This document shows, in pieces, positions 34,368-42,296 of a DNA stretch of 64,000 nucleotides. The position numbers were made by a program, and so were the translations under genes. The stretch lies in NCBI GenBank assembly GCA_937958995.1, contig CALGAP010000004.1:204548-268547 (forward strand). Direction: 5' to 3'. The notes under the pieces were generated by a model, which made no database searches, was not told the origin of the DNA, and worked only from the letters and a program-made list of their open reading frames with translations. Numbering within the stretch: position 1 is the first letter of the stretch; every line of letters starts with the position of its first letter. This DNA comes from an uncultured Chitinophagaceae bacterium (GTDB lineage Bacteria; Bacteroidota; Bacteroidia; Chitinophagales; Chitinophagaceae).

Positions 34368-35267
34368 ATGGAACTATCAGCAGATTCCATTCAAAGTCAC
34401 CGGCGCGCACATTCCACCAATGCCGTTTTTTCCATAATCATCCCCACATGGAACAATCTGCCGATGTTGCAGCTTTGCATCGACAGCATACGTACCAATT
34501 CACAATACCGACACCAGATCATTCTCCATATCAACGAAGGCACCGACGGCACGCTGGACTGGGTAAATAGTCAACCCGATATTGATTATACCTACAGTCA
34601 ACAGAACATTGGTGTGTGCTATGCCCTGAATGCCGCGCGGCAGCTGATGACTACCGATTACCTGCTGTACCTCAACGACGATATGTATGTGTGTCCCGGC
34701 TGGGACCGCGCGTTGCACCAGGAAATACTGCAGATGAAAGATCATTTCTTTTTCATTTCTGCCACAGCCATCGAGCCGGTGCCGCAGAGCAATTGCTCTA
34801 TATCCGGCAACTACGGCGCCGGCGTGCAGGATTTTAATAAGGAAAAACTGCTGATGGAGTTTGACAAGCTGCCCATGCAGGATTGGCAAGGGGCCACCTG
34901 GCCGCCCAATATCGTGCACAAAGACCTGTGGGACCTGGTGGGAGGTTATAGCGTGGAGTTTTCGCCCGGTATGTACAGTGATCCCGATTTCAGTATGAAA
35001 CTCTGGCAGGCAGGTGTTCGGTTGTTTAAAGGCGTTAGCAGCAGCCGCGTATATCATTTTGGTTCGGCATCCACCAAACGCATCAGGAAAAACAAGGGCT
35101 ATTATCAGTTCATAACAAAATGGGGAATGACCAGCAGCACATTCACCAAATACTATCTGCGTCGCGGCCAACCCTTCGACGGGCCTTTGAAAGAACCGAA
35201 TATTTCATTTGGATTAAAAGCCAAAAACCTGTTTAAGCGATTGGTCTGCGCTGCGCGTAGCAATTAA
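34368..35267 (+). CDS. Family 2 glycosyltransferase
   Basis: This 299-residue GT-A-fold glycosyltransferase contains FSIIIPTWNNLPMLQLCIDSI at the start, a D-rich donor site LLYLNDDMYVCPGWD with the D-D pair, and GGYSVEFSPGMYSDPDFSMKL later, as in family GT2 enzymes that build surface polysaccharides. No membrane helix is apparent, so it is cytoplasmic or peripheral. I start at ATG 34368; the longer frame from 34266 adds 34 residues of low quality. The stop codon interlocks with that of the convergent meaB gene (TTAA at 35264-35267). Confidence 0.87.
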   Translation: MELSADSIQSHRRAHSTNAVFSIIIPTWNNLPMLQLCIDSIRTNSQYRHQIILHINEGTDGTLDWVNSQPDIDYTYSQQNIGVCYALNAARQLMTTDYLLYLNDDMYVCPGWDRALHQEILQMKDHFFFISATAIEPVPQSNCSISGNYGAGVQDFNKEKLLMEFDKLPMQDWQGATWPPNIVHKDLWDLVGGYSVEFSPGMYSDPDFSMKLWQAGVRLFKGVSSSRVYHFGSASTKRIRKNKGYYQFITKWGMTSSTFTKYYLRRGQPFDGPLKEPNISFGLKAKNLFKRLVCAARSN

Positions 35268-36127
35268 GCGTATTGCGCAGCAAGTTTATACAGGTTGAAT
35301 TGCTGCGCTGCGTACGATGATTTCACTTCCTCCACCAGCTTTTCCATATTCACATCCTTCATTCTCTTATCGCGGATAATATGATACACGCGTTGCGCCA
35401 GCAGGAGGTATCTTTTTTCGGAAGTGTGTGCCAGTTGCAGATGTCTTATTATAGCTTCAAACAGTGCGTCAACGCCATCTTTTGTGCTGGCGACAGTTTT
35501 TTGAATGGGTATACTTTTGGTGCCTGTCCTGGCCAGGAGGTTTTTTATGAAAAGATCTGCGCCGGGCCGGTCGCATTTGTTCACCACGAATATATCGGCA
35601 ATCTCCATCAGCCCGGCTTTCATCACCTGTATATCATCGCCCGATTCCGGAACGAGCACTACGATAGTAGCGTCGGCAAGACCCGCAATCTCCACCTCGC
35701 TTTGACCAACACCCACTGTCTCGATGATGATATAATCGAATTCGGCGGCTTTCAGCAGTTCGGTAATTTCGATAATGCGCGGGTGCAGTCCCCCCAATGA
35801 ACCACGTGTAGCCAGCGAGCGGATAAATACATGGGGATGCGTGTACCACTCGCTCATGCGGATGCGGTCGCCGAGCAGCGCGCCCATATTGAAAGGAGAA
35901 GAGGGGTCAACACAAAGCACGGCCACTTTCTTTCCTGCTTTCACGCATTCACCAATCAGCGCATCGGTGAGTGTGCTTTTGCCTGCGCCGGGAGGACCCG
36001 TAATACCGATCACCGGCACACTGGTATGCGGCAGCTCTTCCAGCAGCTTTTCATAACCCGGCGCCTCGTTTTCAACGAGAGAAATGGTGCGCGCCAGGGC
36101 CCTGGTGTCGCCGAACTTCGGTATCAT
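35264..36127 (-). CDS. meaB: Methylmalonyl-CoA mutase-associated GTPase MeaB
   Basis: MeaB is a G3E-family P-loop GTPase that protects and loads adenosylcobalamin-dependent methylmalonyl-CoA mutase. The 287-residue protein has the Walker A motif GPPGAGKST (44-52), VLCVDPSSPFNMGALLGDRIRM, the switch region IIETVGVGQSEVEIA and the specificity motif NKCDRPGAD. The C-terminal helices used for dimerisation are present. The mutase itself is not in this window. Its start overlaps the stop of the upstream glycosyltransferase-like gene by 4 bases, so the two are translationally coupled although functionally unrelated at first sight. Confidence 0.94.
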   Translation of the reverse strand: MIPKFGDTRALARTISLVENEAPGYEKLLEELPHTSVPVIGITGPPGAGKSTLTDALIGECVKAGKKVAVLCVDPSSPFNMGALLGDRIRMSEWYTHPHVFIRSLATRGSLGGLHPRIIEITELLKAAEFDYIIIETVGVGQSEVEIAGLADATIVVLVPESGDDIQVMKAGLMEIADIFVVNKCDRPGADLFIKNLLARTGTKSIPIQKTVASTKDGVDALFEAIIRHLQLAHTSEKRYLLLAQRVYHIIRDKRMKDVNMEKLVEEVKSSYAAQQFNLYKLAAQYA

Positions 36128-36996
36128 ATAATCCGGTAATTTTTGAAATCGAATAAGCGTACGCCGGTCTTTTTTTCATACCAGTACAGCAGGCGGTCTT
36201 TCAGCGAAAATTTCTTTTTGTCAATATCCAATTCCACTGTCCAGTTTTGCTCGGCAATTCTTTTTTGCATCACCGCGGGATGCGTGCCTTCAAATTTTTT
36301 CACTGAATCGATATCCTCGTTGAAGTCGAAAATATCCACTTTCACAATCTCTTCGTTCTCGCCGGTTTTATTTTGCCAGAGATCGATCATGTTGCGGCGC
36401 TTTTCCTGCATTTTTTTTGGGTTTTTCACCCATCCATAGTGGTAGATATAAGCAGGAATCAGTTTCACGTTGATGGGCCGTCCATTTCTGCGAAAACCCT
36501 GCGCATCTTTATACGATGAGATGGACTTATCGTTGCGGATAATGCGCACTTCGCGATGATACCAGCGGCGGCTGTCGCCCACGTAATCGTACGTGCCGTA
36601 AAAGTGCAGGTATTTAAACAACAAACCATCTACCCGCTTATCATCTTTGTATTGCTCCGCCGCCCGGCGAATAGCATCGTGATATTTTTCATGCACCACT
36701 TCATCGGCCTGTATATAAAATGCCCAGTCGCTGTCGGGAGCAACCAGTTCAAAAGCTTTGTCGGTCTCTGCCGCCAGCACCGCCCCGCCTTCTGTCAGCG
36801 AAGGATCCCACACGGAATGATGAATTTTGATTTTGGGCGAGTTGATTCCCCGTACCAGGTTTTCTGTTTCATCCTGGCTTTCGCCCACCAGCACGATCAT
36901 TTCATCTACAACCGGCAAAATGGAGGTAATAGATTCTACAACCGGATAATCATTCATCACGGCGTTCCGGATTATCGTAAAGCCGGTTATCTTCAT
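36124..36996 (-). CDS. Glycosyltransferase, GT2-like
   Basis: This roughly 290-residue protein starts KITGFTIIRNAVMNDYPVVE, followed by the acidic core IVLVGESQDETENLVRGI, ADEVVHEKYHDAIRRA and the aromatic acceptor region (FYGTYDYVGDSRRWYHRE). This resembles GT2-like enzymes that handle surface or lipid-linked glycans. ATG 36996 is preferred to 37014 because the family starts at the KITGF strand. The gene is upstream of meaB with an ATGA overlap and is divergent from the Lon-N-domain gene. The substrate is unknown. Confidence 0.8.
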   Translation of the reverse strand: MKITGFTIIRNAVMNDYPVVESITSILPVVDEMIVLVGESQDETENLVRGINSPKIKIHHSVWDPSLTEGGAVLAAETDKAFELVAPDSDWAFYIQADEVVHEKYHDAIRRAAEQYKDDKRVDGLLFKYLHFYGTYDYVGDSRRWYHREVRIIRNDKSISSYKDAQGFRRNGRPINVKLIPAYIYHYGWVKNPKKMQEKRRNMIDLWQNKTGENEEIVKVDIFDFNEDIDSVKKFEGTHPAVMQKRIAEQNWTVELDIDKKKFSLKDRLLYWYEKKTGVRLFDFKNYRII

Positions 36997-37052
36997 CAAA
37001 GTCTTTTGTTGCAAAATAGCACGTAATTTGCAATTTTAACGTTTGACCTGTT

Positions 37053-37703
37053 ATGACCAATTTTATTCCCATATTCCCTCTCGGGATTGTGATCTATCCC
37101 GGCGAGAAAGTGCACCTGCATATTTTCGAGCCGAAGTATAAACAGCTGATCAGGGAATGTGAGGAAAATAAAAAGCCATTCGGCGTTCCTGCGGTGGTCA
37201 ACAACCGGCTGCAGGAACTGGGCACACTGGTAGAGATCACCGAAATAGTGCAGGTATATGATAATGGTGAAATGGATATCAAAACGCAGGGGCTGCGCGT
37301 ATTTCGCATATTGGAAGTGATCAAGAATGTGCCTGACAAATTATACAGCGGCGCCATCGTTAACTATCCGCCCAACGATGAAGATGCCGGCAACCGCGAG
37401 CTGATGCAGAAAGTGATTTTCGGGGTGAAAGAATTGCACCGGCTGCTCAACATCAGCAAAGATTTCAAGAAGCCCGAGTCGCAACTAAAAAGCTACGACG
37501 TGGCGCACCACGCCGGTCTTTCGCTCGAAGAAGAATATGAAGTGCTGAGCCTGATGAAAGAAGTCCAGAGACAGGAATACATCAAACGTCATTTACAGAA
37601 AGTGCTGCCCATGCTGATGGAGATGGAGCAATTGAAGGAGAAAGTGAAATTAAATGGGCATTTCAGAAATTTGTCGGCGTTTGACCTTGATATTGGGGAA
37701 TAA
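37053..37703 (+). CDS. Lon protease N-terminal (LonN) domain protein
   Basis: This 216-residue cytoplasmic protein is a stand-alone LON substrate-binding domain: FIPIFPLGIVIYPGEKVHLHIFEPKYKQLIREC near the start, then TLVEITEIVQVYDNGEMDI and a C-terminal helical part with LSLEEEYEVLSLMKEVQRQEY. Such proteins lack the ATPase and protease domains and may be adaptors; the function is not established. It leads a gene row with coaX, an outer-membrane protein and lptC (gaps of 9, -8 and 1 bases), which is probably one operon. Confidence 0.87.
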   Translation: MTNFIPIFPLGIVIYPGEKVHLHIFEPKYKQLIRECEENKKPFGVPAVVNNRLQELGTLVEITEIVQVYDNGEMDIKTQGLRVFRILEVIKNVPDKLYSGAIVNYPPNDEDAGNRELMQKVIFGVKELHRLLNISKDFKKPESQLKSYDVAHHAGLSLEEEYEVLSLMKEVQRQEYIKRHLQKVLPMLMEMEQLKEKVKLNGHFRNLSAFDLDIGE

Positions 37704-37712
37704 ATCAATAAC

Positions 37713-38444
37713 ATGTCCCAGACAACTTTGTGTTTCGACTTCGGTAACACGCGCCTCAAATGCGGGGTGATGAATGGTGAAGAACTGCAGGAGGTGCTCG
37801 TGCTCGAAAACGTTTCAACCGAAACTATTCGCCGGCTGGTTAAGAAATACCAACCGGCCAAATCCATTCTTTCTTCCGTTATCAATCATAACGCTGAAAT
37901 AGAAACGGTGCTTTCTTCGGCCACGCGTTTTCACCGCCTCGATTATCGATCGCGCATACCTGTGACAACACCTGTGGGCAAGCCGCAGGATATTGGTGCC
38001 GACAGGCTGGCACTGGTGGTGGCGGCCGTACATTTATTTCCCGGAAAAAATAACCTGGTGATCGGACTGGGAAGCGCCATTACGTACAACTTCATCAACA
38101 AATACAAAGAATTTATTGGCGGCGGCATTTCTCCCGGGATGGAAATGCGGTTTAAATCGCTGAATTTATTTACCGCCAAACTGCCATTGATAGAGAAGGA
38201 CTGGAATTTTCCGTTGATTGGATATGATACCCGCACCAATATCACCAGCGGAGTAATTTTGGGAATGGCAAAAGAGATTGATGGAATGATTGATGCTTAT
38301 GCGGAGAAGTATGGGAACTTTAACGTGTTGTTAACCGGGGGTGATGCACCCTATTTTGTGTATCATCTTAAAAACAAGATATTTGCAGACCCAAATCTAA
38401 TCTTTAAAGGGCTTTATGCCATCAGTGAACACAACAATGTATAA
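37713..38444 (+). CDS. coaX: Type III pantothenate kinase
   Basis: CoaX phosphorylates pantothenate, the first step of coenzyme A synthesis, and is not feedback-inhibited by CoA. The 243-residue protein belongs to the acetate/sugar-kinase fold and shows DFGNTRLKCGV (9-19) at the phosphate loop, GKPQDIGADRLAL, GLGSAITYNF and GGGISPGMEMRFKSL, which is the CoaX-specific pattern. It ends with an ATGTATAA overlap with the next gene, so translation of the two is coupled. Confidence 0.94.
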   Translation: MSQTTLCFDFGNTRLKCGVMNGEELQEVLVLENVSTETIRRLVKKYQPAKSILSSVINHNAEIETVLSSATRFHRLDYRSRIPVTTPVGKPQDIGADRLALVVAAVHLFPGKNNLVIGLGSAITYNFINKYKEFIGGGISPGMEMRFKSLNLFTAKLPLIEKDWNFPLIGYDTRTNITSGVILGMAKEIDGMIDAYAEKYGNFNVLLTGGDAPYFVYHLKNKIFADPNLIFKGLYAISEHNNV

Positions 38445-39723
38445 GAAAATCAGGCTGTTAGGACTTGTTTGGTTAACATCGGTTACGCTGGCAAAAGCCC
38501 AAACTATCAACTCACCGTACTCCCGCTATGGCCTCGGCGACCTGGTGCCCAGCCAGAATATTCTGACCCGTGGCATGGGGGGCTTGTCAGCCGCATTCTG
38601 GGACCCGTTAACCATCAATTTTCTTAATCCGGCTTCATATGGCCGCCTGGGAAGAACTGCGCTGGACATAGGGCTTGAACTCGACAACCGCACCCTGCGT
38701 ACCACCGATCCCCCGCGTAAGTTCAATGCATACAGCCCCACCATTTCTTATGTGCAGTTTGCTTTCCCGGTAAAGCAAGGCGGCGGATGGGGATTCAATC
38801 TTGGTATCAGACCTATTTCACGCATTAACTACAAAATAGAACGTCCCTATTTTACACCCGGTCCCGATAGCGTGCGTTCATTGTTTGAAGGCAACGGAGG
38901 TGCTTACGAAGTTCATGCAGGCACAGGCTTTACGCTTTTCAAGAACCTCAGCATTGGCATCAATGGTGGTTATTTTTTCGGAACAAAAGATTTCAGCACG
39001 CGCACGAGCATCGTCAACGACACCGTGACTCATACCATGAGCAACCACGAAACAAAGTCTAACTATGGTGGCTTTGTAACAAGTGCCGGTCTTCAGTACC
39101 GCGCAAAAATTGGCAAGACGTCCTGGTTGCGACTGGGCGCGTATGGCAACCTGCAACAAACGCTGAAAGGCACACGCGATCGCGTGGTTGAAACATTTCA
39201 GTATAATGTAAACACCGGCGAGCCCATCAGCATCGACTCGGTGTATTATGACGGAGGTGAAAAAGGTGATGTTATCTACCCGGCAACTTATGGCGCAGGA
39301 ATAATTTTTGAAAAGGAATTGAAGTGGATGCTCGGGGTTGACTATACCGAAACACAATGGAAAGAGTACTCGTATTTTGGAGAGAAAGATCCTTTGCGAA
39401 GCAGCTGGACAGTGCGAATAGGCGCGCAGTTGTATCCTACTAATGGTACCAGTTACTGGCGCAGGGTATTTTACAGGGCAGGGTTTAATTTTGGTACCGA
39501 TTACATAAGCCTAGATAAAGACCTTCCCACCTGGAGCGCGTCGGTTGGTATGGGTCTGCCTATGCGTCCACCGGCATATAGTAACCAGTTTTCAATAATC
39601 AACCTAAGCCTTGAAGTAGGTTCGCGCGGCAGAAGGACCAACCTTATCCGCGAAAACTTTTTCCGCATAGGCGTGGGTCTGTCGCTCAGCGACATCTGGT
39701 TCCTGAAACGCAAGTTTGATTAA
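38437..39723 (+). CDS. Outer-membrane beta-barrel protein of the Lpt-linked operon
   Basis: This roughly 428-residue protein has a signal peptide (MYKKIRLLGLVWLTSVTLAKAQ) and a mature start TINSPYSRYGLGDLVPSQN, an opening that recurs in Bacteroidota outer-membrane proteins. The rest is alternating-strand beta barrel with a C-terminal aromatic/charged strand, typical of an OmpP1/FadL-like porin or transporter of unknown cargo. ATG 38437 is chosen because the signal peptide starts there and the overlap with coaX is 8 bases. lptC follows 1 base after the stop. Confidence 0.78.
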   Translation: MYKKIRLLGLVWLTSVTLAKAQTINSPYSRYGLGDLVPSQNILTRGMGGLSAAFWDPLTINFLNPASYGRLGRTALDIGLELDNRTLRTTDPPRKFNAYSPTISYVQFAFPVKQGGGWGFNLGIRPISRINYKIERPYFTPGPDSVRSLFEGNGGAYEVHAGTGFTLFKNLSIGINGGYFFGTKDFSTRTSIVNDTVTHTMSNHETKSNYGGFVTSAGLQYRAKIGKTSWLRLGAYGNLQQTLKGTRDRVVETFQYNVNTGEPISIDSVYYDGGEKGDVIYPATYGAGIIFEKELKWMLGVDYTETQWKEYSYFGEKDPLRSSWTVRIGAQLYPTNGTSYWRRVFYRAGFNFGTDYISLDKDLPTWSASVGMGLPMRPPAYSNQFSIINLSLEVGSRGRRTNLIRENFFRIGVGLSLSDIWFLKRKFD

Positions 39724-39724
39724 C

Positions 39725-40411
39725 ATGTTTACACGTCACAGGAAATATATATTGACAATGGCAGCCCTGGTGATGGGCTGCTTTTTTGTTTTGCCGTCCT
39801 GTGAAAACGATGTAAACGAAGTGAACGATTTGTATAAAAAGAAAACCGGTTTTGAAGAAGCCCTCGAAATAGAAAGCTATTTGAGCCAGGATGGTTTTGT
39901 AAAAGCCAAACTGGTGGCGCCATACATGCGGCGTTATGTAACCGAATCGCGCGCCGATGCCGATTCACCCTTTGTTGAATTTCCCCGTTCGTTGCATGTT
40001 GATTTCTTCGACTCTTCGGGAGCAAAAGAAAGCTACCTCGACGCGAACTACGGAAAATATTTTGAGCTGGAACGCAAAGTACTCTTGCGCGACAGCGTGG
40101 TGGTGATCAATACAAAAAACGGCGACACGCTGCGCACCATGAAGTTGTGGTGGGATCAGAACAGTTCGGAGTTTTATACCGATGATACCGCGCGCATTTA
40201 CCAACCCGACAAAGTAATACTGGCAGCCGCAGGGCTGCAGGCAGCCCAGGACCTGAGCAATATTGTGTTTTTCAAAAGCTCGGGCGTAATTGCGGTGCCC
40301 AAAGATGATTCCACTTCCACCGGTTCAACCGATTCATTGTCAACGGTTGTTCCGGATTCCTTACGCATCAGCCGCCCGCTGCCGCCGCGTCGCATTGACT
40401 CTGCCCAATAA
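39725..40411 (+). CDS. lptC: LPS export protein LptC-like
   Basis: This roughly 228-residue protein resembles LptC, the bitopic inner-membrane protein that passes lipopolysaccharide from LptB2FG to LptA. It has an N-terminal hydrophobic stretch with a lipobox-like end (VLPSC), then the periplasmic beta-jellyroll: GFEEALEIESYLSQDGFVKAKLVAPYMRRY, LDANYGKYFELERKVLLRDSVVV and LWWDQNSSEFYTDD. In this phylum LptC often carries a lipoprotein signal, which fits the Cys here. ATG 39725 is preferred to the TTG at 39716. Its C-terminal Ser/Thr-rich tail looks disordered. Confidence 0.8.
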   Translation: MFTRHRKYILTMAALVMGCFFVLPSCENDVNEVNDLYKKKTGFEEALEIESYLSQDGFVKAKLVAPYMRRYVTESRADADSPFVEFPRSLHVDFFDSSGAKESYLDANYGKYFELERKVLLRDSVVVINTKNGDTLRTMKLWWDQNSSEFYTDDTARIYQPDKVILAAAGLQAAQDLSNIVFFKSSGVIAVPKDDSTSTGSTDSLSTVVPDSLRISRPLPPRRIDSAQ

Positions 40412-40709
40412 GTCTTCAAAAATTTTTCTTCGCTTTCATTCCAACCTTTAGCAGCTTTACTGCTCTTATTGGCGTTGCCATTTGGAACCAACAGCACACA
40501 TGCTAATGGTTATCGTGAGAAAAACAAGCCTGGGCGATATAGCCGCCCGCGACCAATAGTACGCGCAGTTAGCCAGCCCAGCAGGTGATATAAAGGTCAG
40601 GCATACACGTTTTCAACTAATATATCACAGTTGCACCGTCGATTTTAAGGAGAAGACACAGTTATTTCCGCAACTATAAAATTCGTTGTATAACGTAGTA
40701 ATAATGCGA
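40412..40709. other. Gene-free stretch downstream of lptC
   Basis: No gene can be supported here. In the lptC frame the sequence after the stop encodes a hydrophobic, signal-like run (LAALLLLLALPF) without any ATG, GTG or TTG start before it, so it is probably chance. The minus-strand frame across the end of lptC has no family pattern either. Confidence 0.4.
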
Positions 40710-40740
40710 TTGCATCTGAAGTTATATAGTTGTACGTTTG
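40710..40740 (+). promoter_or_regulatory. Consensus promoter of a candidate small RNA
   Basis: TTG (40710-40712), a 20-base spacer and TACGTTTG (40733-40740) match TTG/TAnnTTTG exactly. No gene starts downstream within 700 bases on this strand, but a terminator lies about 100 bases away. Confidence 0.6.
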
Positions 40741-40746
40741 TTGCGA

Positions 40747-40851
40747 GTGAGTTTCCCATCCACCACTATTCATCGATAGCATCAAATCTTTATAAGGGTT
40801 CACTGAGTCTTCTGTGTCAAAGGCCAACCCAGTGGTGGGAGGCCTTTTTTT
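40747..40851 (+). ncRNA. Candidate small RNA of about 105 nt
   Basis: The unit goes from a full-consensus promoter to an intrinsic terminator and has no meaningful reading frame. CCACCAC (40760-40766) can pair with GTGGTGG (40832-40838) inside the terminator loop, giving a long-range fold on top of the terminal hairpin. A dispersed family A repeat starts right after it. I recognise no known RNA family. Confidence 0.45.
40819..40851 (+). terminator. Intrinsic terminator of the candidate small RNA
   Basis: AAAGGCC (40819-40825) pairs with GGCCTTT (40841-40847), the loop contains a further short CCA/TGG pairing, and a run of T residues reaches 40851. Confidence 0.8.
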
Positions 40852-40940
40852 GAATGTTGAATTTGAATTTGAACAAGGAATTTGAATTTGAATTAATGAT
40901 GCCTTTTTTCATAGTCAAATTTGAGTTCAATATTCAAATA
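40851..40940. repeat. Dispersed AT-rich inverted repeat, family A, copy 3
   Basis: The left arm (40851-40895) has the TTGAATTTGAATTTGAACAAGG core and its duplicate GAATTTGAATTTGAAT, nearly identical to copies 1 and 2. The right arm (40913-40940) is shorter and more degenerate (TCAAATTTGAGTTCAATATTC), lacking the CCTTG core. Confidence 0.8.
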
Positions 40941-40943
40941 AAA

Positions 40944-40963
40944 ACAGCCCCAATTGGGGCTGT
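40944..40963 (-). terminator. Perfect 20-base palindrome, minus-strand terminator
   Basis: ACAGCCCC-AATT-GGGGCTGT is a perfect dyad. On the minus strand it is followed by TTTTATTT, which makes it a good intrinsic terminator in that direction. No obvious minus-strand gene lies upstream, so what it terminates is unclear. Confidence 0.6.
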
Positions 40964-41460
40964 AATGCGTTTGTACGAGTCTTTACCAACATTTTACGGG
41001 TTCATCATTGGGTACAAATTTTTTGAAGTGTTGCTTGTCGGATAATGGATTTTTTGTTTTGGTTTAACAGGATTTTGGATTAAAGGACTATTGGATTACT
41101 GGTTGCCGTAATTGGGTGATTCCAGGCAGATAAGGTTTGGTTCTTAAGGATGACTGGTTTGCCTGAATGGGTCTTTCTTAGGATTGGTTTTGCGAACTGG
41201 TTTTTTCAAGGATTGGGTCTTTCGCGTGATATTGGATTCGTGGTTTGGATTGGATATTGGCGTCCTTGGAATCAATCAATCTGACGAATACAAACCTATT
41301 CCAATATCGCTCAAAGCGCAAGAGCGTTTTTGCTTAACTTTTTTCATTCACGATTTACCAGTCTTTTCGTAAAAATACGGTCCCTGGTTTTCGTAATCTC
41401 CCGAATGCCTGGCTGCGAATCATATATTTATACCTAAATTCAATAATCTTACATTTATTA
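40964..41460. other. Gene-free, C-poor G/T-rich tract
   Basis: From about 41046 to 41280 the plus strand is strikingly poor in C and rich in G and T, with many GGATT, TTGG and ACTGG words (for example 3 C residues in 41041-41100). The 62-codon frame at 41184-41372 has no family pattern and is dismissed. A TACATTTA box (near 41450) may be the promoter of the SDR gene. Confidence 0.45.
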
Positions 41461-41472
41461 AACAGCCTTTAT

Positions 41473-42294
41473 ATGAGCTTTACCAATAAAGTGGTGCTGG
41501 TAACCGGGGGAAGCCGGGGCATCGGGAAATCCATCGCAATCCGGCTCGCTGCGGCCGGCGCCCATGTGGCTATTGTGGCTAAGACGGTAGAGCCGCATCC
41601 CAGGCTGGAGGGCACCATCCATACCGCCGCCGCCGAAATTGACCAGGCGGGGCCGGGTAAAGTGCTGGCCCTTCCCGGCGACATACGCCATGAAGAAAGC
41701 ATTGAGCAGGTGGTAAAGGCTACTGCTGACCATTTCGGAGGTATTGATATACTGGTGAATAATGCCAGTGCTATCAACCTTTCCTCTACCGAACAACTGG
41801 AACCCAAGCGTTACGACCTGATGCAGGATATCAACGTGCGTGGCACCTTCCTGATGAGCCGCGCCTGCATACCCTATCTTAAAAAAGCGGAAAACCCGCA
41901 TATTCTCAATCTTTCTCCTCCCATCAGCCTCAACCCCGAATGGTTTGGCAAACACCTGGCTTATACCATCAGCAAGTTTGGTATGAGCATGATAGTGCTG
42001 GGGCTGGCCGAAGAACTGAAACCCTATAGAATTGCAGCCAATGCTTTGTGGCCCCAAACCACGATTGCGACCGCAGCAGTAAAAAATTTATTGGGAGGCG
42101 ATTTCCTGGTGCAACGCAGCCGCACACCCGAAATAGTAGCCGATGCGGCTTTTCATGTTCTGAAGAGACCTTCCACGGAATGCACGGGCAATTTCTTCAT
42201 CGACGAGCAGGTGTTGGCCAGCGAAGGCATCACCGATTTCACAAAGTATGCAGTAAACCCTTCGCAGCCGCTGATGAAGGATCTGTTTTTGTAA
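41473..42294 (+). CDS. SDR family oxidoreductase (HSDL2-like)
   Basis: This 273-residue short-chain dehydrogenase has the nucleotide motif T11-G-G-S-R-G-I-G18, the NNAS motif (about residue 96), catalytic S148 and Y164-T-I-S-K168. Positions 135-172 (KKAENPHILNLSPPISLNPEWF) and the C-terminal FFIDEQVLASEGITDFTKYAV match the hydroxysteroid dehydrogenase-like 2 (HSDL2) group, which acts on fatty-acid or lipid-derived substrates. The cofactor is probably NADP, because Lys37 follows strand 2. The protein is cytoplasmic. The stop lies 2 bases from that of convergent lysS, so there is no room for a separate terminator. Confidence 0.87.
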   Translation: MSFTNKVVLVTGGSRGIGKSIAIRLAAAGAHVAIVAKTVEPHPRLEGTIHTAAAEIDQAGPGKVLALPGDIRHEESIEQVVKATADHFGGIDILVNNASAINLSSTEQLEPKRYDLMQDINVRGTFLMSRACIPYLKKAENPHILNLSPPISLNPEWFGKHLAYTISKFGMSMIVLGLAEELKPYRIAANALWPQTTIATAAVKNLLGGDFLVQRSRTPEIVADAAFHVLKRPSTECTGNFFIDEQVLASEGITDFTKYAVNPSQPLMKDLFL

Positions 42295-42296
42295 GA

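Noticed and set aside
40412..40590. Hydrophobic leader-like stretch after lptC
   Set aside because: There is no ATG, GTG or TTG before the hydrophobic run and the frame is simply a continuation past the lptC stop.
41184..41372. 62-codon frame in the C-poor tract
   Set aside because: Composition reflects the low-complexity DNA and no start signal or family pattern is seen.
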